DNA of 64,000 nucleotides from the NCBI GenBank assembly GCA_039654915.1, contig CM077594.1:18661001-18725000 (forward strand). The letters run 5' to 3'. A program made the translations under genes and the position numbers. Below the pieces are notes generated by a model that worked only from the letters and a program-made list of their open reading frames with translations, ran no database searches and was not told the DNA's origin. Shown piece by piece: positions 1-10,400 of the stretch; the stretch's first letter is position 1, and every line of letters begins with the position of its first letter. Source of the DNA: Aquilaria yunnanensis. Taxonomy: Eukaryota; Streptophyta; Magnoliopsida; Malvales; Thymelaeaceae.

Positions 1-2140
1 TAATTTTGAGGTTAAGGGTCCTACCTTAGAACCTCGACGATAGGAACTCTCCTATCGTTTGAAGTAAAATTGATTGTTTTGAGGTTAAGGTCCTACCTTA
101 GAACCTCGACGATAGGAACTCTTCTATCGTTTGAAGTAAAATTGATGATTTTGAGGTTAAGGGTCCTACCTTAGAATCTCGACGACAGGAACTCTCCTAT
201 CGTTTGAAGGAAAATTGTTTGAATGAGGTTAAGGGTCCTACCTTAGAACCTCGACGATAGGAACTCTCCTATCGTTTGAAGGAAAATTGATGATTTTGAG
301 GTTAAGGGCCCTACCTTAGAACTTCGACGATAGGAACTCTCCTATCGTTTGAAGAAAAATTGATTGTTTTGAGGTTAAGGGTCCTACCCTAGAACCTCGA
401 CGATAGGAACTCTCCTATCGTTTGAAGGAAAATTGATGATTTTGAGGTTAAGAGTCCTACCTTAGAACCTCGACGATAGGAACTCTCCTATCGTTTGAAG
501 GAAAATTGATGATTTTGAGGTTAAGGGTCCTACCTTAGAACCTCGACGACAGGAACTCTCCTATCGTTTGAAGGAAAATTGTTTGAATGAGGTTAAGGGT
601 CCCACCTTAGAACCTCGACGATAGGAACTCTCCTATCGTTTGAAGGAAAATTGATGATTTTGAGGTTAAGGGTCCTACCTTAGAACCTCGACGATAGGAA
701 CTCTCCTATCGTTTGAAGGAAAATTGATGATTTTGAGGTTAAGGGTCCTACCTTAGAACCTCGACGACAGGAACTCTCCTATCGTTTGAAGGAAAATTGT
801 TTGAATGAGGTTAAGGGTCCCACCTTAGAACCTCGACGATAGGAACTCTCCTATCGTTTGAAGGAAAATTGATGATTTTGAGGTTAAGGGTCCTACCTTA
901 GAACCTCGACGATAGGAACTCTTCTATCATTTGAAGGAAAATTGTTTGAATGAGGTTAAGGGTCCTACCTTAGAACCTCGACGATAGGAACTCTCCTATC
1001 GTTTGAAGGAAAATTGATGATTTTGAGGTTAAGGGCCCTACCTTAGAACCTCGACGATAGGAACTCTCCTATCGTTTGAAGGAAAATTGTTTGAATGAGG
1101 TTAAGGGTCCTACCTTAGAACCTCGACGATAGGAACTCTCCTATCGTTTGAAGGAAAATTGATGATTTTGAGGTTAAGGGCCCTACCTTAGAACCTCGAC
1201 GATAGGAACTCTCCTATCGTTTGAAGGAAAATTGATGATTTTGAGGTTAAGGGTCCTACCTTAGAACCTCGACAATAGGAACTCTCCTATCGTTTGAAGG
1301 AAAATTTATGATTTTGAGGTTAAGGGCCCTACCTTAGAACCTCGACGATAGGAACTCTCCTATCGTTTGAAGGAAAATTGTTTGAATGAGGTTAAGGGTC
1401 CCACCTTAGAACCTCGACGATAGGAACTCTCCTATCGTTTGAAGGAAAATTGATGATTTTGAGGTTAAGGGTCCTACCTTAGAACCTCGACGATAGGAAC
1501 TCTTCTATCATTTGAAGGAAAATTGTTTGAATGAGGTTAAGGGTCCTACCTTAGAACCTCGACGATAGGAACTCTCCTATCGTTTGAAGGAAAATTGATG
1601 ATTTTGAGGTTAAGGGCCCTACCTTAGAACCTCGACGATAGGAACTCTCCTATCGTTTGAAGGAAAATTGTTTGAATGAGGTTAAGGGTCCTACCTTAGA
1701 ACCTCGACGATAGGAACTCTCCTATCGTTTGAAGGAAAATTGATGATTTTGAGGTTAAGGGCCCTACCTTAGAACCTCGACGATAGGAACTCTCCTATCG
1801 TTTGAAGGAAAATTGATGATTTTGAGGTTAAGGGTCCTACCTTAGAACCTCGACGATAGGAACTCTCCTATCGCTTGAAGTAAAATTGATTGAATGAGGT
1901 TAAGGGTCCTACCTTAGAACCTCGACGATAGGAACTCTCCTATCGTTTGAAGGAAAATTGATGATTTTGAGGTTAAGGGCCCTACCTTAGAACCTCGACG
2001 ATAGGAACTCTCCTATCGTTTGAAGAAAAATTGATGATTTGAGGTTAAGGGCCCTTCCTTAGAACCTCGACGATAGGAACTCTCCTATCGTTTGAAGGAA
2101 AATTGATGGAATGAGGTTAAGGAAATCTCCTTGAACCTCG
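1..2140. repeat. 73-bp minisatellite array, about 29 copies, cut by window edge
   Basis: The unit of 72-73 bp begins GAGGTTAAGGGTCCTACC and repeats head to tail from base 1 until a last degenerate half unit near 2110-2140. Two versions mix: one ends in TTGATGATTTT, the other in TTGTTTGAAT. Each unit holds two inverted repeats: CGATAGGA-ACTC-TCCTATCG (8-bp perfect stem, 4-base loop) and GAGGTT-AAGG...CCTT-AG-AACCTC. Copies differ mostly by single bases. The array continues to the left of the window. Repeats of this kind are known from the region just before the 3' LTR of Ogre-type retrotransposons, which fits the element to its right, but that link is inference. Confidence 0.97.
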
Positions 2141-2658
2141 AGCGAAATTTATATGAAAGCAATTAGAATTGGAATAATCTTCTTCGAAAGTGTGAATTTG
2201 CATAATAGGCGAGTGCGAAATTTTAGACTTCGATAAAATGAGTGAATCTTGATGATGACAATATCGCTAACAAATTATGTAAAGGGAACGGATGTTTGGA
2301 ATCAATATCCAAGGTTCATCTAATATTTTCTTTAGTAAATATAGATTCGCTTGAGAGATATGTCATCCAAATAAGGTTGAAGCTTAACTATCCTAAAATG
2401 TTATGCCTAGTAGACCTAATAGGATGCGTCTCAAGAGCAATAAAAATTACTCTTTACTCAGCCATTCCAACCTAAAGTCATTGTCCTATGGTTTTAATAT
2501 CAGCATGGACGAGACTATCTTATAAGATAAAAAAAGAAATTCCCTGAAAGAAAAACTAAAACACGAAAGAAAATGCTGATAATAAAACTAAAGGACAAGC
2601 AAAACGGATCGGATCACTTCTTCTTCCACAATATTTCAACAGGGTTAGTAGAGGACTA
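2141..2658. other. spacer between minisatellite and LOG-like gene
   Basis: No convincing gene. A 77-codon open frame at 2242-2475 has no recognisable domain and looks like chance. The stretch probably includes the 3' untranslated region of the minus-strand LOG-like gene. Confidence 0.5.
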
Positions 2659-3288
2659 TTATGGGATCGAACTGTTCGGGAAAGACTGTCGCGTCCAGTC
2701 TATCTGAATCATTGCTGGATCTGGTTCAGGAACAAAAGCTTGTATTTTATCTAGCAATTCTTCAGCAGTTGTTGCGGATATTATGATTCGCCGTGCCACT
2801 CTTGATATAAAATTCTTCTGCATAGCATAATCCATAAAAGCTATCAGACCTGTAAAGAAATTGTTAACATTTAAAAGCCCAATGGGTTTCTTATGCAAAT
2901 TAAGTTGGGCCATGGAAGCAATTTGAAAGACTTCTCCCAATGTGCCAAAACCACCTGGTAGAGCGATAAAAGCATCAGCATTTAAAAGCATTTGTAACAC
3001 ACGCTCTTGTAAATTTTTAACCACTAATTCTTCTCCAATCGTGCCCCCAGAAATAAATTTCAGAGGTCCAGGGATAATGCCCAGAACTTGACTTCCTCCT
3101 AGAGATGCTGCTGATGCTACACCTCCCATTAATCCGACACTACCTCCTCCATAAACTAAATGTATTTTTCGCTCAGCTAATACTCTACCCAAATGGTTGG
3201 CTGCTTTTAAATACTCTTCATCTTTTCCTGGAAAAGCCCCAGAAAATACACAAATACTTCGGGATTTACGAGTTGGGGTTTTCTCCAT
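2659..3288 (-). CDS. LOG-type cytokinin riboside 5'-monophosphate phosphoribohydrolase, intronless
   Basis: LOG enzymes release active free-base cytokinin from its riboside monophosphate in one step, in cytosol and nucleus. The protein is a complete Rossmann-fold family member of 209 residues from the chosen start. It has YGGGSVGLMG (about residue 46) and PGGFGTLGE (about 111), which fits the family signature PGGxGTxxE. The Arg of the preceding helix (about residue 96) and the last Glu of the motif, the expected catalytic pair, are both kept. The family's usual CVFCG is CVFSG here, and the Lys after the catalytic Arg is Val, so this is a divergent copy. The start is the Met just before the conserved RSICVF segment; the frame is open 20 codons further upstream (to 3348). 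Plant LOG genes normally have several introns and this one has none, which suggests an RNA-derived copy. It lies on the same strand as the zinc-finger genes and the retrotransposon to its right. Confidence 0.85.
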   Translation of the reverse strand: MEKTPTRKSRSICVFSGAFPGKDEEYLKAANHLGRVLAERKIHLVYGGGSVGLMGGVASAASLGGSQVLGIIPGPLKFISGGTIGEELVVKNLQERVLQMLLNADAFIALPGGFGTLGEVFQIASMAQLNLHKKPIGLLNVNNFFTGLIAFMDYAMQKNFISRVARRIIISATTAEELLDKIQAFVPEPDPAMIQIDWTRQSFPNSSIP

Positions 3289-3389
3289 TCCTATCCTTAC
3301 CCTTGTGAGAAAAGAGGATATATTTATAGAGATGAAGAGATAAGGCAATAATTTTATTTTTCAAGAATGGATACATTATTGCCAGCTAT

Positions 3390-3830
3390 TCATAGTAGTC
3401 ACGGGTATGACTCTGGTCAGGTATGGGTACACTATCGTTAAAAGAGGAGGAAAATTTTCAAAATAGCTGCTAGCATGTACAGTAGTCGCGATTGTAGCTT
3501 ATGTCAGGAGTAGGTACATGATTGTCGGATGAGAAGGAAAATTTCAAAAGTGGCAGGTATATACAGTAGTCATAATTATAGCTCATGTCAGGAGTGGGTA
3601 CATTATGGGAGGAAAATTTCAAAAGCGTCAGCTAGCATGTACAGTATCGTGACTATGGCTTATGTCAAGAGTGGATACATTATTGCTGAAAGAGGAGGAA
3701 AATTTCAAAAGCGACAGCTAGCACGTACAGTAATCGTGACTTTGGTTCATGTCAGGAGTGGATACATTATTACCAAAAGGGGAGGAAAATTTCAAAAGCG
3801 ACAGCTAGCACGTACAGTAATCGTGACCTT
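3390..3830. repeat. about five degenerate tandem copies of an 80-90-bp unit
   Basis: A unit containing GAGGAAAATTTCAAAAG, then GCTAGCATGTACAGTA and GTCAGGAGTGGATACATTATT recurs about five times. Single related copies lie in the spacers downstream of the two other zinc-finger genes (near 4585-4660 and 5405-5490). The block is therefore a local expansion of the 3' flank of the duplicated gene unit. A 120-codon plus-strand frame across it is a by-product of the repeat. Confidence 0.85.
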
Positions 3831-3877
3831 GTTCCGTCTTCTACTGGCTTTGCGTCCAGTAACGGCTTCAATGCTTT

Positions 3878-4426
3878 CTATGAATCAGTGATTTGCATCT
3901 CATCTAGCTTTTTCACAAACTGGCAAACAGGGTCGTTTAGGGTCAGATTCCCAAGACTGTAACGTTCTCGTTCTTTTTGGAGAATTATCCATAATCCAAC
4001 AACCTCAAATTGCACTATTCCGCAAGAATGCGCTTCAAGAACCTCTCGGATATCTTCCAGAGATTCCTTACGCAAGCCATTCTTGATGAATTTTATTCTA
4101 TCATTACGATTTCTGGTGATCACTCCTGGAGAACGACATTTATTGCCGCAAATCCACCATCCACAATTGTGACAGACGCCTAGCCTCTTTGCTCTTCTCT
4201 TTTTGGCATAAACGCTTTTACCAAAGCCGGGCATACGGGGAAAGAACGCATCTGGAACTTCACCAGCCGAACGAACTTTAGCTTCGATTAGCCATCGCAC
4301 ATTATCAGGAATGCCTTTGTGCATAAATAGTCGGAATCGTTCACATCTAGCTTGATAAACCTTTTTAAGAACATTTATTGGGAAAGAAGGGAAATATTTT
4401 CGTAGAGCGGAAAGAGAAGGCTCCAT
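3878..4426 (-). CDS. Cys4 zinc-finger basic protein, copy 1 (flexivirus nucleic-acid-binding-protein-like)
   Basis: A 182-residue protein, intronless, with the same layout as its two neighbours. It has a helical N-terminal half (about residues 1-60), a basic box (YAKKRRAKRLG, about 74-84), a C-x2-C-x4-C-x3-C finger (Cys 85, 88, 93, 97) and a charged C-terminal half with the shared end motif LNDPVCQFV. The basic box could serve as nuclear localisation and RNA-binding signal. The order of basic box, finger and following Asn/basic segment recalls the cysteine-rich nucleic-acid-binding proteins of carla- and allexiviruses, though the spacing between Cys pairs is shorter here. The start is placed at the Met matching the other copies; an in-frame ATG five codons upstream (4441) would add MPHSS. 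Function is not established. An unrelated plant zinc-knuckle protein is the alternative. Confidence 0.7.
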   Translation of the reverse strand: MEPSLSALRKYFPSFPINVLKKVYQARCERFRLFMHKGIPDNVRWLIEAKVRSAGEVPDAFFPRMPGFGKSVYAKKRRAKRLGVCHNCGWWICGNKCRSPGVITRNRNDRIKFIKNGLRKESLEDIREVLEAHSCGIVQFEVVGLWIILQKERERYSLGNLTLNDPVCQFVKKLDEMQITDS

Positions 4427-4534
4427 TGATGAATGAGGCATTTAAGAGAAAAAGAAAGAAATTAGTGATTGTAGGAAATGGAAATAACTGAATTTGGGAG
4501 TTATGGAGTACCGTATCCAGAAGGAAGAACACGC

Positions 4535-4542
4535 ATTTATAG
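4535..4542 (-). promoter_or_regulatory. TATA box of zinc-finger gene copy 1
   Basis: On the minus strand the bases read CTATAAAT inside CACTATAAATGCGTG, about 110 bp before the ATG. The same block lies at the same relative place upstream of copy 2, so it was duplicated with the gene. Confidence 0.6.
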
Positions 4543-4690
4543 TGATGAAAGGATAATGCGTTTATTACACTTACGGAAGTAAGTACATTATTGCCAAAAG
4601 AAAAGACAAATGACAGCTTATATGTACAGCAATCATGACTGTGGCTCTCATCTTCCACTAATTCATGTCCAGTAATGGCTTCAATGCCTT

Positions 4691-5239
4691 CTATAAGTCG
4701 GGGATTTGCTTCCCATCTAGTTTTCTTACAAACTGACAAACGGGGTCGTTTAAAATCACATTCCCAAGACTGTAACGGTTTCGTTCTTTATGGTAAGTCC
4801 TCCATAAACCGATAATTTCACCTTGCACTTTTCCACAAGAATGCGTTTCAAGAGTCTCTCGGATATCTTTCAGAGACTCCTTACGCAGGCCATTCTTAAT
4901 GAATTTTCTTTTATCTTCACGATTTATGGAGATGTATCCTAAAGAGCGACATTTAGTATTACAATTCCATCGCCCACATTTATAACACACGCCTAGTCTC
5001 TTTGCTCTTCGCCTTTTGGCATAACGGCTTTTACCTAAACCGGGCATGCGGGGCATAAATGCATCTGGAACTTCACCCGCCAAACGGACCTTAGCTTCAA
5101 TTATCCACTGCACATTGTCGGGAATGCCTTTGCGTGTAAAAACTCTGATTCTTTCACATCTAGCAAGGTAGATCTTTTTAAGGACTTTTTGTGGGAGGGA
5201 AGGAAAGTATTTTCGCAGTACAGAAAGAGTAGAATCCAT
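4691..5239 (-). CDS. Cys4 zinc-finger basic protein, copy 2
   Basis: The 182-residue protein has no intron or frame break. The finger is Cys 85, 88, 93, 97 (CYKCGRWNCNTKC). The basic box SRYAKRRRAKRLG precedes it at about 71-83. After the finger comes a segment starting SLGYISINREDK and an amphipathic tail ending KLDGKQIPDL. Compared with copies 1 and 3, the finger Cys residues, the basic box, the IPDN/IPED turn (about 39-42) and the LNDPVC motif are unchanged while linker residues differ. That pattern suggests selection on the protein, although no substitution rates were computed. It has its own TATA box (5360-5367), so the copies are probably separate transcription units. Confidence 0.7.
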   Translation of the reverse strand: MDSTLSVLRKYFPSLPQKVLKKIYLARCERIRVFTRKGIPDNVQWIIEAKVRLAGEVPDAFMPRMPGLGKSRYAKRRRAKRLGVCYKCGRWNCNTKCRSLGYISINREDKRKFIKNGLRKESLKDIRETLETHSCGKVQGEIIGLWRTYHKERNRYSLGNVILNDPVCQFVRKLDGKQIPDL

Positions 5240-5359
5240 TGATGAGAGAAGAATTTGAGAGAAGAGGGAAATGAATCAGTTATTGCAGGAAACTGGAATA
5301 ATCGACTTTAGAAGTCACGGGGTATCTTATCTGTTGTTTAATCAGAAGGAAGAACACGC

Positions 5360-5367
5360 ATTTATAG
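5360..5367 (-). promoter_or_regulatory. TATA box of zinc-finger gene copy 2
   Basis: Minus-strand CTATAAAT in the same context as upstream of copy 1, about 120 bp before the ATG of copy 2. Confidence 0.6.
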
Positions 5368-5528
5368 TGATGAAAAGGGATAACGTGTCGATTACACTTA
5401 GGGGAGCATGTACATCTGTCAAAAGAAAATGCAAATTTTTCCAAATATAACAAACTGTATGTACAGTAATTGTGACTGTGGCTTACATCTTCCACTGGTT
5501 TTACGTCCAGTAACGGCATTAACGGCTT

Positions 5529-6077
5529 CTATGAGTCGAGGATCTGCTTCCCATCCAGCTTTCTTACAAACCGGCAAACAGGGTCGTTTAAAGTCAGATT
5601 CCCGGGACTGTAACGGTCTCGTTCTTCATGAAAAATACTCCATAAATCAAGAATTTCACGTTGCACAGATCCACAAGAATGCGTCTCAAGAGTCAATTGG
5701 ATATCATCCAATGAGTCCTTACTCAAGCCATTCTTGATGAACCGTATTTTATCTTCTCGATTATTGGAGATCATTCCTAAAGAACGACACCTAGTCTTAC
5801 AAGTCCACCTACCACATTTATGGCAGACTTGTAATCTTTTCGCTCTTCTTTTTCTGGCATAAGAACTTTTGCCAACACCAGGCATGTAAGACACAAATGC
5901 CTCTGGGATTTCACCTGCCAGACGAACCTTAGCTTCAATTAACCACCGCATATCTTCAGGGATTCCTTTATGCATCAGAGCTCTTAATCGTTCACAGCGA
6001 ACTTGGTAGATCTTTTTTAGGATGTTCATTGGGAGAGAAGGAAAATACTTTCGCAAGGCGGAAAAAGTAGGATCCAT
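5529..6077 (-). CDS. Cys4 zinc-finger basic protein, copy 3
   Basis: This 182-residue protein is the copy nearest the retrotransposon pol gene. It keeps the four finger Cys (CHKCGRWTCKTRC, about 85-97) and the basic box (SYARKRRAKRLQ, about 71-82). The finger is followed by SLGMISNNREDK. The N-terminal segment (MDPTFSALRKYFPSLP) matches the other copies closely. Upstream homology with copies 1 and 2 stops near 6184, before the place of their TATA box, so this copy must use a different promoter. No function can be assigned from sequence alone. Silencing suppression or transcription control, known for carlavirus relatives, is only a lead. Confidence 0.7.
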   Translation of the reverse strand: MDPTFSALRKYFPSLPMNILKKIYQVRCERLRALMHKGIPEDMRWLIEAKVRLAGEIPEAFVSYMPGVGKSSYARKRRAKRLQVCHKCGRWTCKTRCRSLGMISNNREDKIRFIKNGLSKDSLDDIQLTLETHSCGSVQREILDLWSIFHEERDRYSPGNLTLNDPVCRFVRKLDGKQILDS

Positions 6078-6184
6078 TTTCTAGGAGGAAGTAAAAGAAA
6101 GAAGGGGTGAAAGAATCAGTTATTATGGGCAACTGAGAGAACCGACTTGAGAGTCACGGAGTACCGTATCCGCCGTTTAACCGG

Positions 6185-7443
6185 AAAAGTGGATCCTACT
6201 TTATTTTAGTATCATAGATATTTCTTATCTTTGATATCTCATCAGGCATGACATTGATCCAGTCCTTGATTATTGAATCCATTGTCTGCTTTCGACGACA
6301 ATATTTCTCGATATCCACGCTTATCTTTGACCATAGCTATTTCTTATCTTGGATACTGCTAAGCTGGCGTCAATTCTGTCCATCCCGGTGTAGCCTCGAT
6401 TATTGAATTGATTACCAGGATTTTGACAATATTGTCTACTTTATCCTTGAATTGCTGATGGGGCTGGGTCCACTATATCAGCTGTGCATCCAGCGGTAGA
6501 TTGGTAAAAACGGATGTCACTGAGACGTCAGCTTATACTGCTGTGACTGTGCGGTGGATACGCTTCCCATTTGATCCTTGTTCTGTATGCCATGCATGCA
6601 TGATGTGAAATGCATGAATGCAGAGCATGTGTAACTGATGGATTTATTATTTTTTTATATCTTTGCTTTACTGGATCCTCTTTGTAATTGCCTTCTATCG
6701 TTGAATCTCTTTATGCTTTCCAACTGTTGTCCATTGTTTCACTTTCCAGCTGTTGTTCATTGTCTTGCTTTCCAGCTGTTGTTCATTGTCTCGCTTTCCA
6801 GCTATTGTCCATTGTCTCAAAAGCCTAACTCTTTTCAAAAATCTTCTTTCCTTGATTTGTTCTTAAATTTTGGCTTCAATTTCCTTAATGTCCGCCTCGT
6901 ACTTTATGCCTCTCTGGATAATTGTCCCTGTTGAGATATTCGTGAGTATGATTCTTTCTTGCTGACATGGACGTGTTAAGACTTCTGAAGCGATCATTCA
7001 GGCTACCACCAAGGCTATCTCCCAAAGATTTGTTACTTCTTCTTCTTTGTTAGCCTATGTTCTGTGCCGCTCGCAAAGCAGGACCTCAATCTTACCTGTT
7101 TTAATTCATAAAGCTTATCAAAGTAATCTACGGTCTTTGTTTTTTCTAAGTTTTAATTATTACTATTCTTCCTTCAAAAGTCATAATTTATTGCACACTT
7201 AAGGCTAGTAAGAATGTGAGATTTGAAGGAAAAGAACTGGATAGAAGCGACTTTAGCATTTTGAACGTGAGAATCTAAGGTAAGTTAAAGAAAATTGGCT
7301 TTTTATTTATGAGTAATATGAAAATCTTGGGTACAGATAGATAATGAAAGTGTAAGAGAAGAAAGCTCTCTTTGACAACTTTGATCAAATAAACTTTGGT
7401 AACCCTGTATCCACTTCTCCCCTTCTGTTTGAAAATTTCTTCA
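6185..7443. other. non-coding stretch between zinc-finger genes and pol
   Basis: No gene is supported. The 98-codon plus-strand frame at 6638-6934 spans a simple tandem repeat and has no domain. A loose duplication of about 130 bp (6200-6420, both halves containing TATTTCTTATCTT and GATTATTGAAT) is visible. If the retrotransposon continues leftwards, this is the start of its 3' untranslated region. No LTR start (GGGTGTCAACA on the plus strand) was found here or further left. Confidence 0.5.
6717..6820. repeat. 26-bp tandem repeat, four copies
   Basis: The unit TTTCCAGCTGTTGTTCATTG plus six bases is repeated four times with few changes. It is another short array in the region downstream of pol. 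Confidence 0.85.
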
Positions 7444-10400
7444 TTATGCAAAGTATTTCTTTACTGCATCCGAATTTACTGGCTTCGGTAATTCTCGTCC
7501 ATCCATTTCTGTCAGAATTAGTGCCCCTCCTGAAAATGCTTTCTTCACGACATATGGCCCGTCATAATTTGGTGTCCATTTTCCTCTTGAATCATGTTGC
7601 ATGGGTAAAATTTTCTTGAGCACTATGTCACCCTCGTGAAATTGTCGTGGGCGAACCTTTTTGTTGTAAGAACGAATCATCCTTCTTTGATAAAGTTGCC
7701 CATGGCAGAGGGCTATCATTCTTCTTTCATCAATTAGATTTAATTGCTCGTATCTAGCTTTGACCCATTCTGCTTCTCTTAATTGAGTATCCATTAGTAC
7801 CCTTAATGAAGGTATTTCAACTTCGATGGGCAATACAGCCTCCATACCGTATACCAGAGAAAAAGGTGTTGCTCCAGTAGAAGTACGGGTAGAAGTTCTA
7901 TAAGCATGTAGTGCAAAAGGTAACATCTCATGCCAGTCCTTGTAAGTGACGATCATCTTTTCAACAATTCTCTTGATATTTTTATTGGCCGCTTCTACTG
8001 CACCATTCATCATTGGTCGATAAGGTGCCGAATTGAGATGTTTGATTTTGAACTGCCGGCACAAAGTCTGCATCATTGCATTGTTCAGGTTCGTGGCATT
8101 GTCTGAGATGATACATTCCGGCGGCCCATAACGACAAATGATTTCTTTCTTAATGAACCGGCATACCACCTTTTGAGTCACACTTGCATATGACATAGCT
8201 TCTACCCATTTAGTGAAGTAGTCAATTGCCACTAGGATGAATTTGTGACCATTGGAAGCTTTAGGGGTAATGGCTCCAATGACGTCAATTCCCCACATGG
8301 CAAAAGGCCAAGGTATTGCTGTTACATTAAGAGGGGTGGGTGGAGCTTGGATCTTGTTGGCATATATTTGACATTTGTGACATTTTCTCACGTGATTAAT
8401 ACAATCACTTTCCAATGTGAGCCAATAGTAGCCAGCCCTCATTATTTGTCTTGCCATGGTATGACCACTAGTGTGTGCTCCACATATTCCAGAATGAACT
8501 TCTTCCATGATCTTTCGTGCTTCATGAGTATCTACACAGCGAAGTAGCATCGAGTCTGGGGTTTTCTTGTAGAGTATGTCTAGGTTTAAAAGAAAACCCA
8601 TTGACAATCTTCGTAGAAATTTCTTGTCATTTTCTGATGCTTCTAGTGGATATGTTCGTTCTTGGAGGTATTTCTTGATATCATGATACCAAGGCTTTCC
8701 ATCCAATTCTTCTTCGATGCTCATGCAATAAGCTGGAGAATCTATTATTTTCATCTCGAACACAGGAGTATGCTCAGGGTCGCTTATCTTGTACATAGCA
8801 GCCAAAGTAGCTAAAGCGTCTGGGATTTGATTATCTTCCCTTGGAAGATGATGGAAACTTATACTGTTAAATCTTCGACTCATGTCTAGTATAAGCTTTT
8901 GGTAAGGGATTAATTTTGAATCTCTTGTCTCCCATTCTCCATTGATTTGATATATGACTAATGCGGAATCCCCATAGACTCGGAGATCTCGCACTTTCAA
9001 ATCCAATGCCATTTGGAGTCCCATAGCACATGCTTCATACTCTACTATATTGTTGGTACAAGGAAATGTAATTTTTGCTGTGAGGGGAAACTGCTCTCCG
9101 CTTGGAGAGATGAGTATAGCTCCGATCCATTGTCCCAAAGCATTAGATGCTCCATCGAATGCCATTTTCCATGTTTCATTTTCTTCATCGACTTCCTGTT
9201 CTATAGTCATTATATCTCCATCAGGAAAGTCCATTCTCATGGGCTCGTAATCCTCCAATGCTCTATCAGCCAGATATTCAGCGATCACACTTCCTTTTAC
9301 GGCTTTTTGGGTGACATACTGTATGTCGTATTCAGATAACAGCATTTGCCATTTTGCAATCCTGCCTGATAAAGCGGGTTTCTCGAAAATGTACTTAATG
9401 GGGTCAGTCTTGGAGATCAGTAATGTTGTGTTGTTGAGCATGTAGTGTCGTAGTCGATGTGCTACCCATGCAAGGGCACAACAGGACTTTTCTACTATTG
9501 AGTATTTAGCTTCATATGTGGTAAGCTTTTTGCTCAAATAGTAAATTGCATGCTCCTTCTTGCTTGTCTCATCATGTTGACCCAATACGGATCCTAATGA
9601 AGAATCCTGTATGGATAAATATAGAATCAACGGTTCTCCGGATCGAGGTGGTATCAAGACTGGTGGATTTGATAAATATCGTTTGATTTTCTCGAACGCT
9701 TCTTGGCATTCGTTATTCCACTCAATCGGATTGTTCTTCTTTAGTGATTTGAAAAGCGGTTCACACTTGGACGTCAATTGTGATATGAACCTTGCTATGA
9801 AGTTGATTCTACCCAGAAAACTTCTTACTTGTTTTGGAGTCTTCGGGGGTTGCATTTCTTGTATCGCTTTGACTTTACTCGGGTCAACTCGAATCCCGTC
9901 CTTGCTGACTATGAAACCCAATAACTTTCCTGAAGAGGCTCCAAAAGTACATTTGGCAGGATTCAACTTCAATTGATATTTGCGAAGTCTATCGAATAGT
10001 TTTCTTAGCACTTTTAGATGCCCCCCAGCAGTGAAAGTTTTGGCGATCATGTCGTCCACATATACTTCAATTTCTTTATGAATCATGTCATGGAACAACG
10101 TGACCATGGCTCTTTGATATGTAGCACCAGTATTCTTTAACCCGAAAGGCATCACCTTATAGTAGAAGGTACCCCAAAGGGTAATAAAAGCAGTTTTTAT
10201 CATGTCATCTGGATCAAGTTTGATTTGATTGTATCCAGAAAAACCATCCATGAAGGAAAAGTAGGAGTTTCCTGCGGTATTATCCACCAGTGTATCAATA
10301 TGAGGAAGTGGGAAGTTATCTTTAGGACTGGCTTCGTTCAAAGGCCGGTAGTCCTGACAAACTCTTAGTTTCCCACTTTCTTTCTTTTCGACTGGGACAA

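Larger units (their letters stand above)
3840..6184 (-). repeat. three tandem copies of a roughly 0.82-kb gene unit
   Basis: Three units, each with a 182-codon zinc-finger gene, its upstream region and its 3' flank, follow one another in the same orientation. ATG-to-ATG distances are 838 and 813 bp. The homology covers non-coding DNA too: the block around GTACCGTATCC upstream of copies 1 and 3, the TATA region of copies 1 and 2, and the 3' motif around GTCCAGTAACGG in all three. Upstream similarity of copy 3 fades near 6184, which marks the end of the duplicated unit. Confidence 0.85.

Noticed and set aside
1..2140. CRISPR-like regular array
   Set aside because: Units are repeated end to end with no unique spacers, in plant DNA; this is a minisatellite.
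2242..2475. 77-codon plus-strand frame
   Set aside because: No domain, no paralogue, and lies in the untranslated spacer.
3529..3891. 120-codon plus-strand frame
   Set aside because: It runs across the 80-90-bp tandem repeat and has internally repeated peptide with no domain.
4365..4739. 124-codon minus-strand frame between zinc-finger copies
   Set aside because: It overlaps both real genes in another frame and covers spacer DNA.
5408..5737. 109-codon plus-strand frame
   Set aside because: Mostly antisense to zinc-finger copy 3 and spacer; no domain.
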